Positions 25,309 through 34,132 of a stretch of 64,000 bases of DNA are shown here, piece after piece (the stretch's first letter is position 1; every line of letters starts with the position of its first letter). This DNA is from Galbibacter sp. BG1. Lineage in GTDB: Bacteria; Bacteroidota; Bacteroidia; Flavobacteriales; Flavobacteriaceae. Position numbers and translations under genes: made by a program. The notes beneath the pieces are model-generated. The model was given only the letters and a program-made list of their open reading frames with translations, ran no database searches and was not told the origin of the DNA. The stretch spans positions 3,043,501 to 3,107,500 of the forward strand of contig NZ_CP058364.1 in NCBI RefSeq assembly GCF_013391805.1, written 5' to 3'.

Positions 25309-25959
25309 TTAATTTTTAATGATGTAATAACCTAAATCTTCGTATTTAGCTTTATTAAAGGTAAATAGCGACTTAGAAATGGGTTCGTTCGTTTTAAAAG
25401 AATTAACGGTTATGGTGGTTTTTGTACCATTTGCGCCCACTTCAATTAAATTATAAATGTGCTTGGTTTGTGCATCTATTCCCAACAATATTTGTTTTAT
25501 TTCTGAATTGCTGTCAATGGGAGTTAATTCTACATATTGAATATTTCTACCTTTCACGTTTTGTAAAACGTCCCATTTATAATTGTAGCCTTTTTTATAA
25601 AAAGTAAGCATTTTTGAAGGAGTAATGGTCCCTTCCTCGGCATTGTCTTCATTACTTTCTATAACCACTTCTTCATTTTCAGGAATTACGGTATATGTTT
25701 TACTGCCGTCGAAAATCTTGGTAGCCCCTAAGTAATTAAATACATATTTATCCCCTTGGATGGTAACATCTCCTTTCGTTTCCTGGTGAATGTTCTCGGC
25801 GGAATTGTCGAGCGCATATTTAAATTCAATAAAGATATTGTCGTAACCTTTTACTTTATTATACACTTCATCCAACAGGGCTTTTGCTTTTGCATCGCTT
25901 TGCGCTGTTGCCGTAAAAGATGATAAAATTATGGCGAATAGTACTAATATGTTTTTCAT
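25309..25959 (-). CDS. lolA: Outer-membrane lipoprotein carrier protein LolA-like
   Basis: Periplasmic chaperone that ferries lipoproteins. It has a signal peptide MKNILVLFAIILSSFTATAQ, then a LolA-type half-barrel: AKALLDEVYNKVKGYDNIFI, GDVTIQGDKYVFNYLGATKI, FDGSKTYTVIPENEEVVI, LTFYKKGYNYKWD and LGIDAQTKHIYNLIEVGANG. Its 216 residues suit the Bacteroidota form. It lies 33 bp after ftsK and 9 bp before the LptF/G-type permease; the lolA-ftsK adjacency is also common in other phyla. Confidence 0.88.
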   Translation of the reverse strand: MKNILVLFAIILSSFTATAQSDAKAKALLDEVYNKVKGYDNIFIEFKYALDNSAENIHQETKGDVTIQGDKYVFNYLGATKIFDGSKTYTVIPENEEVVIESNEDNAEEGTITPSKMLTFYKKGYNYKWDVLQNVKGRNIQYVELTPIDSNSEIKQILLGIDAQTKHIYNLIEVGANGTKTTITVNSFKTNEPISKSLFTFNKAKYEDLGYYIIKN

Positions 25960-25992
25960 TATATGATGATTGTTTATGTATTTGTATTCTAC

Positions 25993-28413
25993 TTATTCAT
26001 TACTCAATAACTGATCCAAAGCAGCCATATCTGTAACTAAAACCTGTCTTGCTTTACTTCCTTCAAACGGACCAACAATACCGGCTGCTTCTAATTGATC
26101 TATTATTCTTCCTGCCCGATTATATCCCAGTTTTAGCTTACGCTGAAGTAGGGATGCAGAACCTTGCTGCGCTATAACAATTACTTCGGCAGCTTCCCTA
26201 AATAAGGCGTCTCTTTCCGATATATCTATATCAACACCTGTGCCAGAGTCTTCCCCGACGTATTCTGGCAGTAAATGTGCATCCGGATAGGCTCTTTGTC
26301 CGCCAATGTAATCGGTTATTTTTTCCACTTCCGGAGTATCCACAAAGGCACATTGAAGTCTTGTAAGATCGTTTCCTTGTGTATAAAGCATATCCCCACG
26401 GCCAATTAATTGATCGGCACCGGGAGAATCTAAAATGGTTCTAGAGTCTATTTTAGAAGTTACCCTAAAGGCTACCCTTGCTGGGAAATTGGCTTTAATA
26501 ATACCCGTAATTACATTTACAGACGGCCTCTGGGTGGCGATAATTAAATGAATTCCAATTGCCCGGGCCAACTGTGCCAATCTGGCAATAGGTGTTTCCA
26601 CTTCCTTTCCAGCCGTCATTATTAAATCGGCAAATTCGTCTATCACCAATACAATGTATGGGAGGAATTGGTGTCCGTCATTCGGATTTAATTTTCTAGC
26701 TTTAAACTTTGTATTGTACTCTTTAATGTTACGAACCAGAGCGTTTTTAAGCAGCTCGTAGCGGTTGTCCATTTCTATACAAAGGGAATTTAATGTATTT
26801 ATAACCTTGGTATTATCTGTGATAATCGCCTCTTCGCTATCGGGTAATTTTGCTAAAAAATGACGTTCAATTTTATTGAATAGGGTAAGCTCCACTTTTT
26901 TAGGGTCCACCAATACAAATTTAACCTCAGCAGGATGCTTTTTGTATAATAATGAGGTTAGAATAGCATTAAGCCCTACTGATTTACCTTGCCCAGTGGC
27001 ACCCGCCATTAACAAGTGGGGCATTTTAGCAAGATCTACCACAAAAGTTTCATTACTAATATTTTTACCAAAGGCAATTGGTAACTCCATTTCTGCAGCT
27101 TGAAATTTCTTTGAAGCAATTACGGAACGCATGGAAACAATTGTTGCATTTTTATTAGGTACTTCTATACCAATAGTTCCTTTTCCGGGAATAGGTGCAA
27201 TAATCCTAATCCCCAATGCCGCAAGGGATAAAGCAATATCATCTTCTAGGTTTTTGATTTTTGAGATTCTAACCCCGGCAGCAGGTACAATTTCGTAAAG
27301 AGTAACTGTTGGACCAATGGTAGCCTTAATTTGGGAAATCTCTATTTTGTAGTTTTTAAGGGTATCTACAATTTTATTTTTATTTTCTTCGAGCTCCTCT
27401 TGGTTTATGGTAATACTGCCCGCGCCGTAATCGTTTAAAAGTTCCAATGTTGGAAATTTATAATTGCTCAGTGCTAGCTTAGGATCGAATTCCCCAAAAT
27501 CTTTTACAAGTTTTTCTGAAAGGTTATCAGTTTCCTCTTTTTCTTCTTCCACAGTTTCCACTTCCATTTGAAGCTCACTATTTTCATCTGCAATGGTTTC
27601 CCGCTTTATAGTGCTAATGGGTTGTTTTTCTTCTTCGTCTTCTGCTATTTTAACTTCAAAAGAGTTTTCAATATCAACATCCGAAGTGGTGTCAACATTA
27701 GAATCGTGAATATTTGCTGTTTCTGCAGTTTCCTTTTTTGTGGTAATTTCAGATCCGCTTTCTTCCTGTGGTTCTTCTTTTTCTGCTTTCGATTTATTGG
27801 TTTTAAAAGCCGCTTTAAACTCTTCTTGGGTGGTATGGAATAAAGATCCGATTTTTTGTGGTGTAACTCCCAGCCGTATCACGGCATAAGTGATGAAAAT
27901 GAATAAAAGCAACAATGCCAGTCCGATTTTACCAATATAAGCACGTAAGAAATCATTCATTTCGAAACCTACCACACCACCGAGCAAAGGGGCGCTCTCT
28001 GAAAAGAATCCGAAGAAAATGGCTAGCCATACACTTACTATAATCCCCCAAAACCACCTATTGGCCAGTTCTTTTAAACTGTAATTTAGAAAAAGATAGA
28101 ATCCAGTTTGAAAAAGAAGAATTGGAAATATGAATGCTGCAATTCCAAATCCTTTATAAATAAAAATGTGACTCACGGAAGCGCCAAATTTATTGAGCCA
28201 ATTTTTGGCTTCTGCCTGGCGGTTTCCAAATTCCTTTAATAAACTTTGATCTTCTTGCCAAGTGGAGAAGAATGAGATAAAAGCTACAAAACAAGCAATG
28301 CTGATCAGCATTAACAAACTTCCAAAAATTATTTTTTGTTGATTGGAAATCTTAAAAGATGGAATTTTTTTAGTGGAAGTTTTTTTACTTGTTTTCGTCT
28401 TTTTTTTGGGCAT
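25993..28413 (-). CDS. ftsK: DNA translocase FtsK
   Basis: Septal DNA pump for chromosome segregation. A basic start (MPKKKTKTSKK) and about four membrane helices in residues 25-185 are followed by an acidic, Glu-rich linker (~205-310) and the motor. The motor has the Walker A motif AGATGQGKSVGLNA, Walker B LVIDEFADLIM, then RLAQLARAIGIHLIIATQRP and PARVAFRVTSKIDSRTILD. The C-terminal winged-helix gamma domain (LLQRKLKLGYNRAGRIIDQL) is present. The 806-residue length is normal for Flavobacteriaceae. It is transcribed toward lolA, and the gap to dgkA (62 bp) may hold its own promoter. Confidence 0.95.
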   Translation of the reverse strand: MPKKKTKTSKKTSTKKIPSFKISNQQKIIFGSLLMLISIACFVAFISFFSTWQEDQSLLKEFGNRQAEAKNWLNKFGASVSHIFIYKGFGIAAFIFPILLFQTGFYLFLNYSLKELANRWFWGIIVSVWLAIFFGFFSESAPLLGGVVGFEMNDFLRAYIGKIGLALLLLFIFITYAVIRLGVTPQKIGSLFHTTQEEFKAAFKTNKSKAEKEEPQEESGSEITTKKETAETANIHDSNVDTTSDVDIENSFEVKIAEDEEEKQPISTIKRETIADENSELQMEVETVEEEKEETDNLSEKLVKDFGEFDPKLALSNYKFPTLELLNDYGAGSITINQEELEENKNKIVDTLKNYKIEISQIKATIGPTVTLYEIVPAAGVRISKIKNLEDDIALSLAALGIRIIAPIPGKGTIGIEVPNKNATIVSMRSVIASKKFQAAEMELPIAFGKNISNETFVVDLAKMPHLLMAGATGQGKSVGLNAILTSLLYKKHPAEVKFVLVDPKKVELTLFNKIERHFLAKLPDSEEAIITDNTKVINTLNSLCIEMDNRYELLKNALVRNIKEYNTKFKARKLNPNDGHQFLPYIVLVIDEFADLIMTAGKEVETPIARLAQLARAIGIHLIIATQRPSVNVITGIIKANFPARVAFRVTSKIDSRTILDSPGADQLIGRGDMLYTQGNDLTRLQCAFVDTPEVEKITDYIGGQRAYPDAHLLPEYVGEDSGTGVDIDISERDALFREAAEVIVIAQQGSASLLQRKLKLGYNRAGRIIDQLEAAGIVGPFEGSKARQVLVTDMAALDQLLSNE

Positions 28414-28475
28414 TGGCTAGATTGTGTTTAGTCGCAAAAATACAAATTACAAACGTATAGTTTCGCTTTATATTT

Positions 28476-28832
28476 TCAAAATATTTTAGGAATGTAGATA
28501 ATACAACCAACTATAATCGCTGCAATGGCTGCAATACATACCGCCCCTGCAGAAATATCTTTTATAAAACCAATTTTGCTGTGATGTGCTGGGTGGACAA
28601 AATCTGCGATCTTTTCCACAGCAGTATTTACACCTTCAATGCTCATAACTAGAGCGATGGTAAGTATTTGCAATATCCATTCTGTAGGGGAGAGGTGGTA
28701 ATAAAAACCAGCTATCGTTACCGCTACGGCAATGGCTATTTGTATTTGTATGCTTGCTTCGGTTTTCAATAAAAGGTATACCCCCTTAAGAGCATACCCA
28801 ATACTGAAAAATCTATTTTTAAGGAAATTCAT
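28476..28832 (-). CDS. Diacylglycerol/undecaprenol kinase DgkA-like
   Basis: A 118-residue three-helix membrane kinase: NRFFSIGYALKGVYLLLKTE, IAIAVAVTIAGFYYHLSPTEWI, then the catalytic stretch MSIEGVNTAVEKIADFV (the E-x-x-NTAxE motif of the family) and a last helix. It phosphorylates diacylglycerol or undecaprenol in membrane lipid recycling. Its ATG overlaps the tpx stop by one base (TAATG), so it is translationally coupled to tpx. Confidence 0.88.
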   Translation of the reverse strand: MNFLKNRFFSIGYALKGVYLLLKTEASIQIQIAIAVAVTIAGFYYHLSPTEWILQILTIALVMSIEGVNTAVEKIADFVHPAHHSKIGFIKDISAGAVCIAAIAAIIVGCIIYIPKIF

Positions 28833-29335
28833 TAAGCTTTTAAGGCCTTTAGGGCTTCTTTGTAGTTTGGTTCGTCTACAATTTCAGCCACTTGTTCGGT
28901 GTGGATAACTTTTCCTTCTTCATCTAAAACAATTACCACCCTGCTGAGCAATCCTTCCAGCGGTCCATCTGTAAAGTCCAGTCCATATTTTTCACCAAAA
29001 CTATGGTTCCTAAAATCTGATAATGATACTACGTTTTCCAAGCCTTCTGCTCCGCAAAATCTTGCCATTGCAAATGGTAAATCCCTAGAAATACAAAGAA
29101 CTTTGGTGTTTTCTAAAGACGATACTTCTTCATTGAATTTGCGCACGCTGGCCGCACAGGTACCGGTGTCTACACTTGGGAAAATATTTAAAACTACTCT
29201 TGTCCCTTTAAAATCTGCTAAGGATGCAGTAGATAAATCAGTTTTAACCAATGAAAAATCTGGAGCTTTTGTTCCTGTTTGTGGAAGCTCTCCCGATGTA
29301 TGTACGTTATTTCCTTTTAATGTAACTGTTGCCAT
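28832..29335 (-). CDS. tpx: Thiol peroxidase (atypical 2-Cys peroxiredoxin, Tpx)
   Basis: Reduces lipid and hydrogen peroxides using thioredoxin. The 167 residues contain the peroxidatic Cys60 in FPSVDTGTCAASVRKF and the resolving Cys94 in ARFCGAEGLENV, the spacing typical of Tpx. Cytoplasmic: no signal peptide. It precedes dgkA with a one-base overlap and lies near a second peroxide-defence cluster (peroxiredoxin and thioredoxin at 29.7-30.7 kb), but a terminator separates them. Confidence 0.92.
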   Translation of the reverse strand: MATVTLKGNNVHTSGELPQTGTKAPDFSLVKTDLSTASLADFKGTRVVLNIFPSVDTGTCAASVRKFNEEVSSLENTKVLCISRDLPFAMARFCGAEGLENVVSLSDFRNHSFGEKYGLDFTDGPLEGLLSRVVIVLDEEGKVIHTEQVAEIVDEPNYKEALKALKA

Positions 29336-29401
29336 GATAATTATAGCTTTTTAAAATTTGTTAATTTAATTAAAGGTATTAATAATTGGGGATATAAAAA
29401 C

Positions 29402-29430
29402 AAAAAAGCCACCTTTTCAGGTAGCTTTTA
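29402..29430 (-). terminator. Terminator after the peroxiredoxin cluster
   Basis: On the minus strand a hairpin AAAAGCTACCT / AGGTGGCTTTT with one mismatch and a TTTC-type loop, followed by a T-rich tail. It is 40 bp past the DUF6952-type gene. Confidence 0.65.
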
Positions 29431-29469
29431 AGTACTTTTTCTAATTTTTTCCCATCCAGGTTTAAAGGT

Positions 29470-29733
29470 CTATTTATCTATAGAACCTAGTACCCGTTTC
29501 ATAAAAGCATTTACTGCTTCTTTTTGGCTCATACCGTCTTCTTTAATCATTTTATTGACTTCCAAGGCACCGTACATATTGGAAATTAATTCACCAATAA
29601 CATCCAATTCCTCGTCTTTTAAAGAAGGAACTTCTGTAATGGCTTCCAATGTTTCGATGGCCTCTACAACGTAATCCTCATCATTCGCTTCAATAAAGCT
29701 CGAAAGTTGTTTAATTACTGGAAGCTTCATCAA
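29470..29733 (-). CDS. DUF6952-like small protein coupled to thioredoxin
   Basis: An 87-residue acidic, all-helical protein without signal peptide, membrane helix or Cys (MKLPVIKQLSSFIEANDEDY, then EELDVIGELISNMYGALEV and KEAVNAFMKRVLGSIDK). It resembles the DUF6952 family found beside peroxiredoxin genes in Flavobacteria. Its start lies 23 bp inside the thioredoxin gene, in a different frame, which implies coupled translation and perhaps a physical partnership. The function is unknown. Confidence 0.7.
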   Translation of the reverse strand: MMKLPVIKQLSSFIEANDEDYVVEAIETLEAITEVPSLKDEELDVIGELISNMYGALEVNKMIKEDGMSQKEAVNAFMKRVLGSIDK

Positions 29734-30025
29734 TAAAAGATTTTAAAACGTCTGTTTTATTCGTCTGAATTTGGTTGATAACCTCGCCATTTTTAAAAGC
29801 TGCGAATGTAGGCAAATTGTCTACTTGAGCCAGCTTTCTTGATTCAGGATATTTCTCGGCATCCACAATAACAAAAGTTGCATTATCTGCTTCCTGAGAA
29901 AACTTCTTGAATTTTGGCTTCATAATGCGGCAATTACCGCACCATCCGGCAGAATACTGTACAAAGACAGTGTCATTTTCTGCAACCAATTCAGCTAAAT
30001 TATCTTTTTCTAATTCTACTAACAT
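29711..30025 (-). CDS. Thioredoxin-family protein with WCGNC active site
   Basis: A cytoplasmic 104-residue thioredoxin fold: FVQYSAGWCGNCRIMKPKF places the redox pair at C29 and C32, and cis-Pro is present in VDNLPTFAAFKNGEV. The CGNC site differs from the common CGPC, which should shift its redox potential. It follows the peroxiredoxin gene by 7 bp and is the likely dedicated reductant for that enzyme. Confidence 0.88.
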   Translation of the reverse strand: MLVELEKDNLAELVAENDTVFVQYSAGWCGNCRIMKPKFKKFSQEADNATFVIVDAEKYPESRKLAQVDNLPTFAAFKNGEVINQIQTNKTDVLKSFIDEASSN

Positions 30026-30032
30026 CTTCTTC

Positions 30033-30671
30033 TTAGTTTGAGCTTAAGTATGCTGCAACTCCTTTTCTATCGGCATTCATTGCCTCTTTACCTTCTTCCC
30101 AATTTGCAGGACAAACCTCACCATTTTTCTGTACGTGAGCATATGCATCAATTAAACGTAAATACTCATTTACATTTCTACCCACTGGCATATCGTTTAC
30201 ACTTTCGTGAAATACTTTACCATCTTCATCGATAAGGAAAGTAGCTCTAAAAGTTACGTTATCCCCTTCGTAAACATAAGAATCTGTTTCCTCATTGTAT
30301 GTTTCAGAAGAAAGATCTAAAATACGTAGCATATTGGCCAAATTTCTATTGCTATCTGCCAAAAGCGGATAAGTAACACCTTCGATACCACCATTGTCTT
30401 TTGCAGTATTTAACCATGCAAAGTGAACTTCAGGAGTATCGCAAGAAGCACCGATCACTAAAGTGTTTCTTTTTTCAAATTCTGCCAAAGCAGATTGGAA
30501 TGCATGCAATTCAGTTGGACATACGAATGTAAAATCTTTTGGGTACCAGAAAAGAATGACTTTTTTCTTATTCTTTACTGCTTCTTCCAACACATTTACT
30601 TTAAATGTATCTCCCATTTCATTCATAGCGTCTACTGCTATATTTGGAAATTTTTTTCCTACTAATGCCAT
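30033..30671 (-). CDS. Typical 2-Cys peroxiredoxin (AhpC/Prx-type)
   Basis: Peroxide scavenging in the cytoplasm. The 212-residue protein has peroxidatic Cys51 in YPKDFTFVCPTELHAF and a C-terminal resolving Cys in NGEVCPANWEEGKEAM. FRATFLIDEDGKVFHESVND and the arginine-bearing MPVGRNVNEYLRLIDAYAHV complete the fold. It heads a three-gene unit (peroxiredoxin, thioredoxin, DUF6952) that ends at the terminator near 29.4 kb. No OxyR site can be assigned. Confidence 0.92.
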   Translation of the reverse strand: MALVGKKFPNIAVDAMNEMGDTFKVNVLEEAVKNKKKVILFWYPKDFTFVCPTELHAFQSALAEFEKRNTLVIGASCDTPEVHFAWLNTAKDNGGIEGVTYPLLADSNRNLANMLRILDLSSETYNEETDSYVYEGDNVTFRATFLIDEDGKVFHESVNDMPVGRNVNEYLRLIDAYAHVQKNGEVCPANWEEGKEAMNADRKGVAAYLSSN

Positions 30672-30877
30672 ATCTATTAACTTTTAATGTTTATTAAATT
30701 TCTAGTACAAATTTAAGAAGGAACGGAGAGGAAGCAATAGATTTTAAATTATATTAACTTATGAAAGAATAAGTAATAACAATACCTGTGATGAATTTCA
30801 AGAGGTATTATGAATAGTTTAAAGTAGAGGTCTCAAAAATGCAATATCCTTAAAAAAATAAATATAATATTGCGATA

Positions 30878-32332
30878 TTATTTTTTATCTGTTAATTGCC
30901 TGATTTTAATATTGAAGGCAGCATACAGCAATGTAACAAACGGACTCAAATAATTAAAGAAAGCGTACCCAATATAAGCCGTAGTATCCACGCCCAGAAC
31001 ACCGCTCTGATAAGCTCCACAGGTATTCCAGGGAACCAATACAGAGGTTACGGTTCCTGAGTCTTCCAACGTCCTACTCAAATTCTCTGGAGCTAGTCCC
31101 TTATCTTTATAAGCCTTGGCGTACATTTTGCCCGGTACTACAATCGCCAAGTACTGGTCGGATGCGGTTACGTTAAGTGCCAAGCAGCTGGCTACGGTAC
31201 TCGCAAAAAGTCCAAATACAGAATCGAAAGCCGTAAGTAAAGCCCGGCTAATTCTGGCGAGGGCGCCAATAGCATCCATGATCCCACCAAAAACCATTGC
31301 GCATAAAATCAACCAAATTGTTCCCAGCATGCCGGCCATTCCTCCGGAGGAGAATAGATCGTTAAGTTTCTCATTGGTAGTTTCTATGGAAGTATCAACC
31401 GTAATGGCATTCATTACACCTTTGTAGCCAGATATAAAAGTAAGCTCATTTGCTCCCGAGATATTCTTTACAATTTCTGGTTGAAAAATAAGGGCGAAAA
31501 TTCCGCCCAACAGCGTCCCAACCAGAAGAGCCAATAGCGGGGGTGCTTTTTTTACAATTAAAAAGATAACCACTACCGGGACTATAAATAACCAAGGGGA
31601 GATATTAAAAGATTTGTCTATGGAAGCCAATAGCGAAGCTGTATCGGGTACTTTGGTAGTGTCTAAATTTAAACCGATTATGGTAAATATGATAAGTGTA
31701 ACAATTACTGTAGGGACTGTAGTTAATGCCATGTACTTTATGTGCGTAAACAAGTCGGTTCCCGCCATGGCCGGTGCCAGGTTGGTGGTATCGCTTAAGG
31801 GTGACATTTTATCTCCAAAATAAGCCCCAGAAATCACAGCTCCGGCCGTCATTCCAGGTGAAATACCCAAGGCGCCGCCAATTCCCACCAGCGCTATACC
31901 TACGGTGGCAGAGGTTGTCCAGCTACTTCCAGTAGCGATGGAAATGATAGCACAAATAACCACACAAGCTGCCAGAAAGAAGGTTGGGTTTAGTATTTGG
32001 AGCCCGTAGTAAATCATTGAAGGAATTACGCCGCTTATAAGCCAGGTTCCAGCCAAAGCGCCTACAAAAAGTAAAATGAGAATAGCCCCAGCGGTAGATT
32101 TTATGTTGTTTGACACTTCTTCGATCATCCTGTCGTAGGAAACCTTATTTAGAATCCCTACAATGGCCGCTACGGCACCCCCGATTAAGAGTATAAATTG
32201 ATTGGAACCACTAAGTGCGTCGTCCCCAAAAACAAAAACATTAAAAGCCAATAAACCTACTAAAACAATAACTGGGATAAGGGCTTCCCAAATACTGAGC
32301 TCCTTATTCTGAATTACTTTCTCTTCTTCCAT
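30878..32332 (-). CDS. nhaC: Na+/H+ antiporter, NhaC family
   Basis: A 484-residue inner-membrane antiporter with about 11-12 helices. Family marks include AGTWLISGVIPSMIYYG, SIATGSSWTTSATVGIALVG, ISGAYFGDKMSPLSDTTNLA (ion-binding region) and the final VTSVLVPWNTCGAYQSGVLG. It exports Na+ for protons and so supports pH and salt balance, in keeping with a marine or saline habitat. It is a single-gene unit with a promoter-like box about 95 bp upstream. Lactate/malate antiporters of the same fold (MleN) are an alternative. Confidence 0.88.
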   Translation of the reverse strand: MEEEKVIQNKELSIWEALIPVIVLVGLLAFNVFVFGDDALSGSNQFILLIGGAVAAIVGILNKVSYDRMIEEVSNNIKSTAGAILILLFVGALAGTWLISGVIPSMIYYGLQILNPTFFLAACVVICAIISIATGSSWTTSATVGIALVGIGGALGISPGMTAGAVISGAYFGDKMSPLSDTTNLAPAMAGTDLFTHIKYMALTTVPTVIVTLIIFTIIGLNLDTTKVPDTASLLASIDKSFNISPWLFIVPVVVIFLIVKKAPPLLALLVGTLLGGIFALIFQPEIVKNISGANELTFISGYKGVMNAITVDTSIETTNEKLNDLFSSGGMAGMLGTIWLILCAMVFGGIMDAIGALARISRALLTAFDSVFGLFASTVASCLALNVTASDQYLAIVVPGKMYAKAYKDKGLAPENLSRTLEDSGTVTSVLVPWNTCGAYQSGVLGVDTTAYIGYAFFNYLSPFVTLLYAAFNIKIRQLTDKK

Positions 32333-32424
32333 TAAAATATTTTGATGCCCTCAAGGAGGGAAGTTATTCGGTTCTCTGGTGCCGAATTGCGTTATAATTT
32401 GCTTCGAATTTCTTCGGTTGCGCC

Positions 32425-32455
32425 CAAAGATACTTAAAAATGTAATGTTACGAAA
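32425..32455 (-). promoter_or_regulatory. Promoter-like boxes for the NhaC gene
   Basis: On the minus strand TTTC (32455-32452) is followed after 19 bp by TATCTTTG (32432-32425), about 92 bp before the ATG. The -7 box is exact and the -33 box has one mismatch. The rest of the 32333-32696 gap shows one inverted repeat (next entry) and no gene. Confidence 0.4.
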
Positions 32456-32470
32456 TGACAGGGAAAGTTC

Positions 32471-32491
32471 AAAGTTTAACAATTAAACTTT
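32471..32491. repeat. Inverted repeat AAAGTTTAA-CAA-TTAAACTTT
   Basis: A perfect 9-3-9 inverted repeat upstream of the NhaC promoter boxes. It has no GC core, so it is a poor terminator; an operator is possible. It is AT-only apart from two G/C pairs, and chance is a real alternative. Confidence 0.35.
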
Positions 32492-32696
32492 TAGCTGGGG
32501 AAAGAAAACAGTTGATAAAACAGATGTTTAACCTGTTTCTTTAAAAATGGTCGCGAGTATTGTCTTTGGAATACTCACTATAGAACAATATTCATCTTTT
32601 CAATGGCCAGTAAAATCATTAATTACTATGATGTTTTGGCTTCGCCTTTAGGTCGTGGTATTGCAGTCATCTAGTGTGAGTGGATATTTAAAAAAC

Positions 32697-32736
32697 AAAA
32701 CTGCAGTCAGCTCAAAAAAAGTGAGGACTGCAGTTT
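32697..32736 (-). terminator. Terminator of the methionine gamma-lyase-type gene
   Basis: AAAACTGCAGTC (32697-32708) pairs with GACTGCAGTTTT (32725-32736), with an inner CTC/GAG pairing. On the minus strand it is followed by a T-rich tail. It lies 33 bp past the stop. Confidence 0.8.
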
Positions 32737-32769
32737 TAGAATATAAACCTAAACCAATCTGTCAGTTTT

Positions 32770-33972
32770 TTAGCTTAGAATATTCAATTTTGTCATACAC
32801 TCTTTCATCATTTCATACGTTCGGGAAATGTCGTTATCAAGTCCTATTGAGAAACGTATCAGTCCATTGCTTAATCCCATTTGTTCCTGTTCTTCCAGAG
32901 GGATTTCCGAAGAAGTAGAACTTCCCGGGGCACTGAACAAAGTTTTGTAGAATCCAAGGCTTACCGCTAGATATCCTAAATTCTTTTCTTGCATCATTTC
33001 CATTAATTCGTTTGCCTTTTCCAGCGAACCAACATCTACGGTAAGCATCCCGCCAAAACCGTATTCTTCATTCATTTGTGCTTTCATAGTGTTATATCCT
33101 AGATGCGATTGGAGTCCGGGATATACAACTTTTAAACCATCTTTTTCAAATTGATTGGCCAAATAAAGAGCGTTTTCGCTATGTTTTTTAACTCGTAGGT
33201 GCAATGTGCGCATGTTTTTTAAGATGGAAGCAGCCCTTAAACTGTCCATAGTGCTTCCCAATAGCATCCCTGCACCTTCGTTTACATCCTTTAGGCTTAA
33301 ACAGAAATCTGCCGTACCACAAATCACACCGCCCACAGCATCGCTGCTACCGTTTATAAATTTGGTCAAGCTATTAATCACAACATCGGCTCCCAACTTT
33401 GCAGGCGCTATCGTTAAAGGAGAAAAGGTATTGTCTACCACCAAAGGCAAGTTGTGTTTTTTGGCTATGGCAGAAATACCTTTAATATCTGAAACTTCTA
33501 AAAGCGGATTACTGATGGTTTCGCAGTAAATTATTTTAGTGTCTTCAGTAATTGCTGCCTCCACCTTTTCGAGGTTGGTAGTATCCACAAAAGAGGTCTG
33601 GATATTAAATTTTGGCAGGAAATTTTTCATGAAAGCATACGTACCCCCATAAATAGTCCTGCTAGAAACTATATGATCGCCTGCATTGCACAACTGCATA
33701 ATTACGGCAGTTATTGCTCCCATACCGCTAGCAGTTACATTGGCAGTTTCTGTGCCTTCCATGGCAGCTAAGGCTTCCCCAAGGTATAGATTGGATGGAG
33801 AGGAATGCCGGCTGTAGAGATAGCACCCTTCGGTATTGCCTTCAAATGTATCGAACATGGTTTTTGCTGAAAGAAAAGTATAGGTAGAAGAATCAGAAAT
33901 AGAAGGATTTACACCTCCAAATTCACCGAAATACTGTAAATCTTGAATGTTATCTGCAGGATTGAATTTCAT
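32770..33972 (-). CDS. PLP-dependent trans-sulfuration enzyme, methionine gamma-lyase-type
   Basis: A 400-residue Cys/Met metabolism PLP enzyme. The pyrophosphate/PLP contacts are YSRHSSPS and TASGMGAITAV, the cofactor Asp lies in LPLVVDNTFSPL (Asp180), and the PLP lysine is K204 in SLTKFINGSSDAVGG. The end, GLIRFSIGLD, is standard. It could be methionine gamma-lyase, cystathionine gamma-lyase or gamma-synthase. In MdeA-type lyases an active-site Cys precedes the SRHSSPS-like loop; here NTEGCYLYSRHS contains one, which leans toward methionine gamma-lyase but is not decisive. It is divergent from an Lrp/AsnC regulator, its probable controller. Confidence 0.82.
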   Translation of the reverse strand: MKFNPADNIQDLQYFGEFGGVNPSISDSSTYTFLSAKTMFDTFEGNTEGCYLYSRHSSPSNLYLGEALAAMEGTETANVTASGMGAITAVIMQLCNAGDHIVSSRTIYGGTYAFMKNFLPKFNIQTSFVDTTNLEKVEAAITEDTKIIYCETISNPLLEVSDIKGISAIAKKHNLPLVVDNTFSPLTIAPAKLGADVVINSLTKFINGSSDAVGGVICGTADFCLSLKDVNEGAGMLLGSTMDSLRAASILKNMRTLHLRVKKHSENALYLANQFEKDGLKVVYPGLQSHLGYNTMKAQMNEEYGFGGMLTVDVGSLEKANELMEMMQEKNLGYLAVSLGFYKTLFSAPGSSTSSEIPLEEQEQMGLSNGLIRFSIGLDNDISRTYEMMKECMTKLNILS

Positions 33973-34132
33973 TGATAGTTATTTTAATTTTCACATCAAA
34001 ATAAAGTATAAGAAGTCTAATAATCAATGAATATCTTTTTATTTAGATTATTAATCTATAAATTAATATTATTACCGACTTTAATTTTATATTTATCATT
34101 AATTTTTTCACTTAAAAGATATTTGTTCGCTT

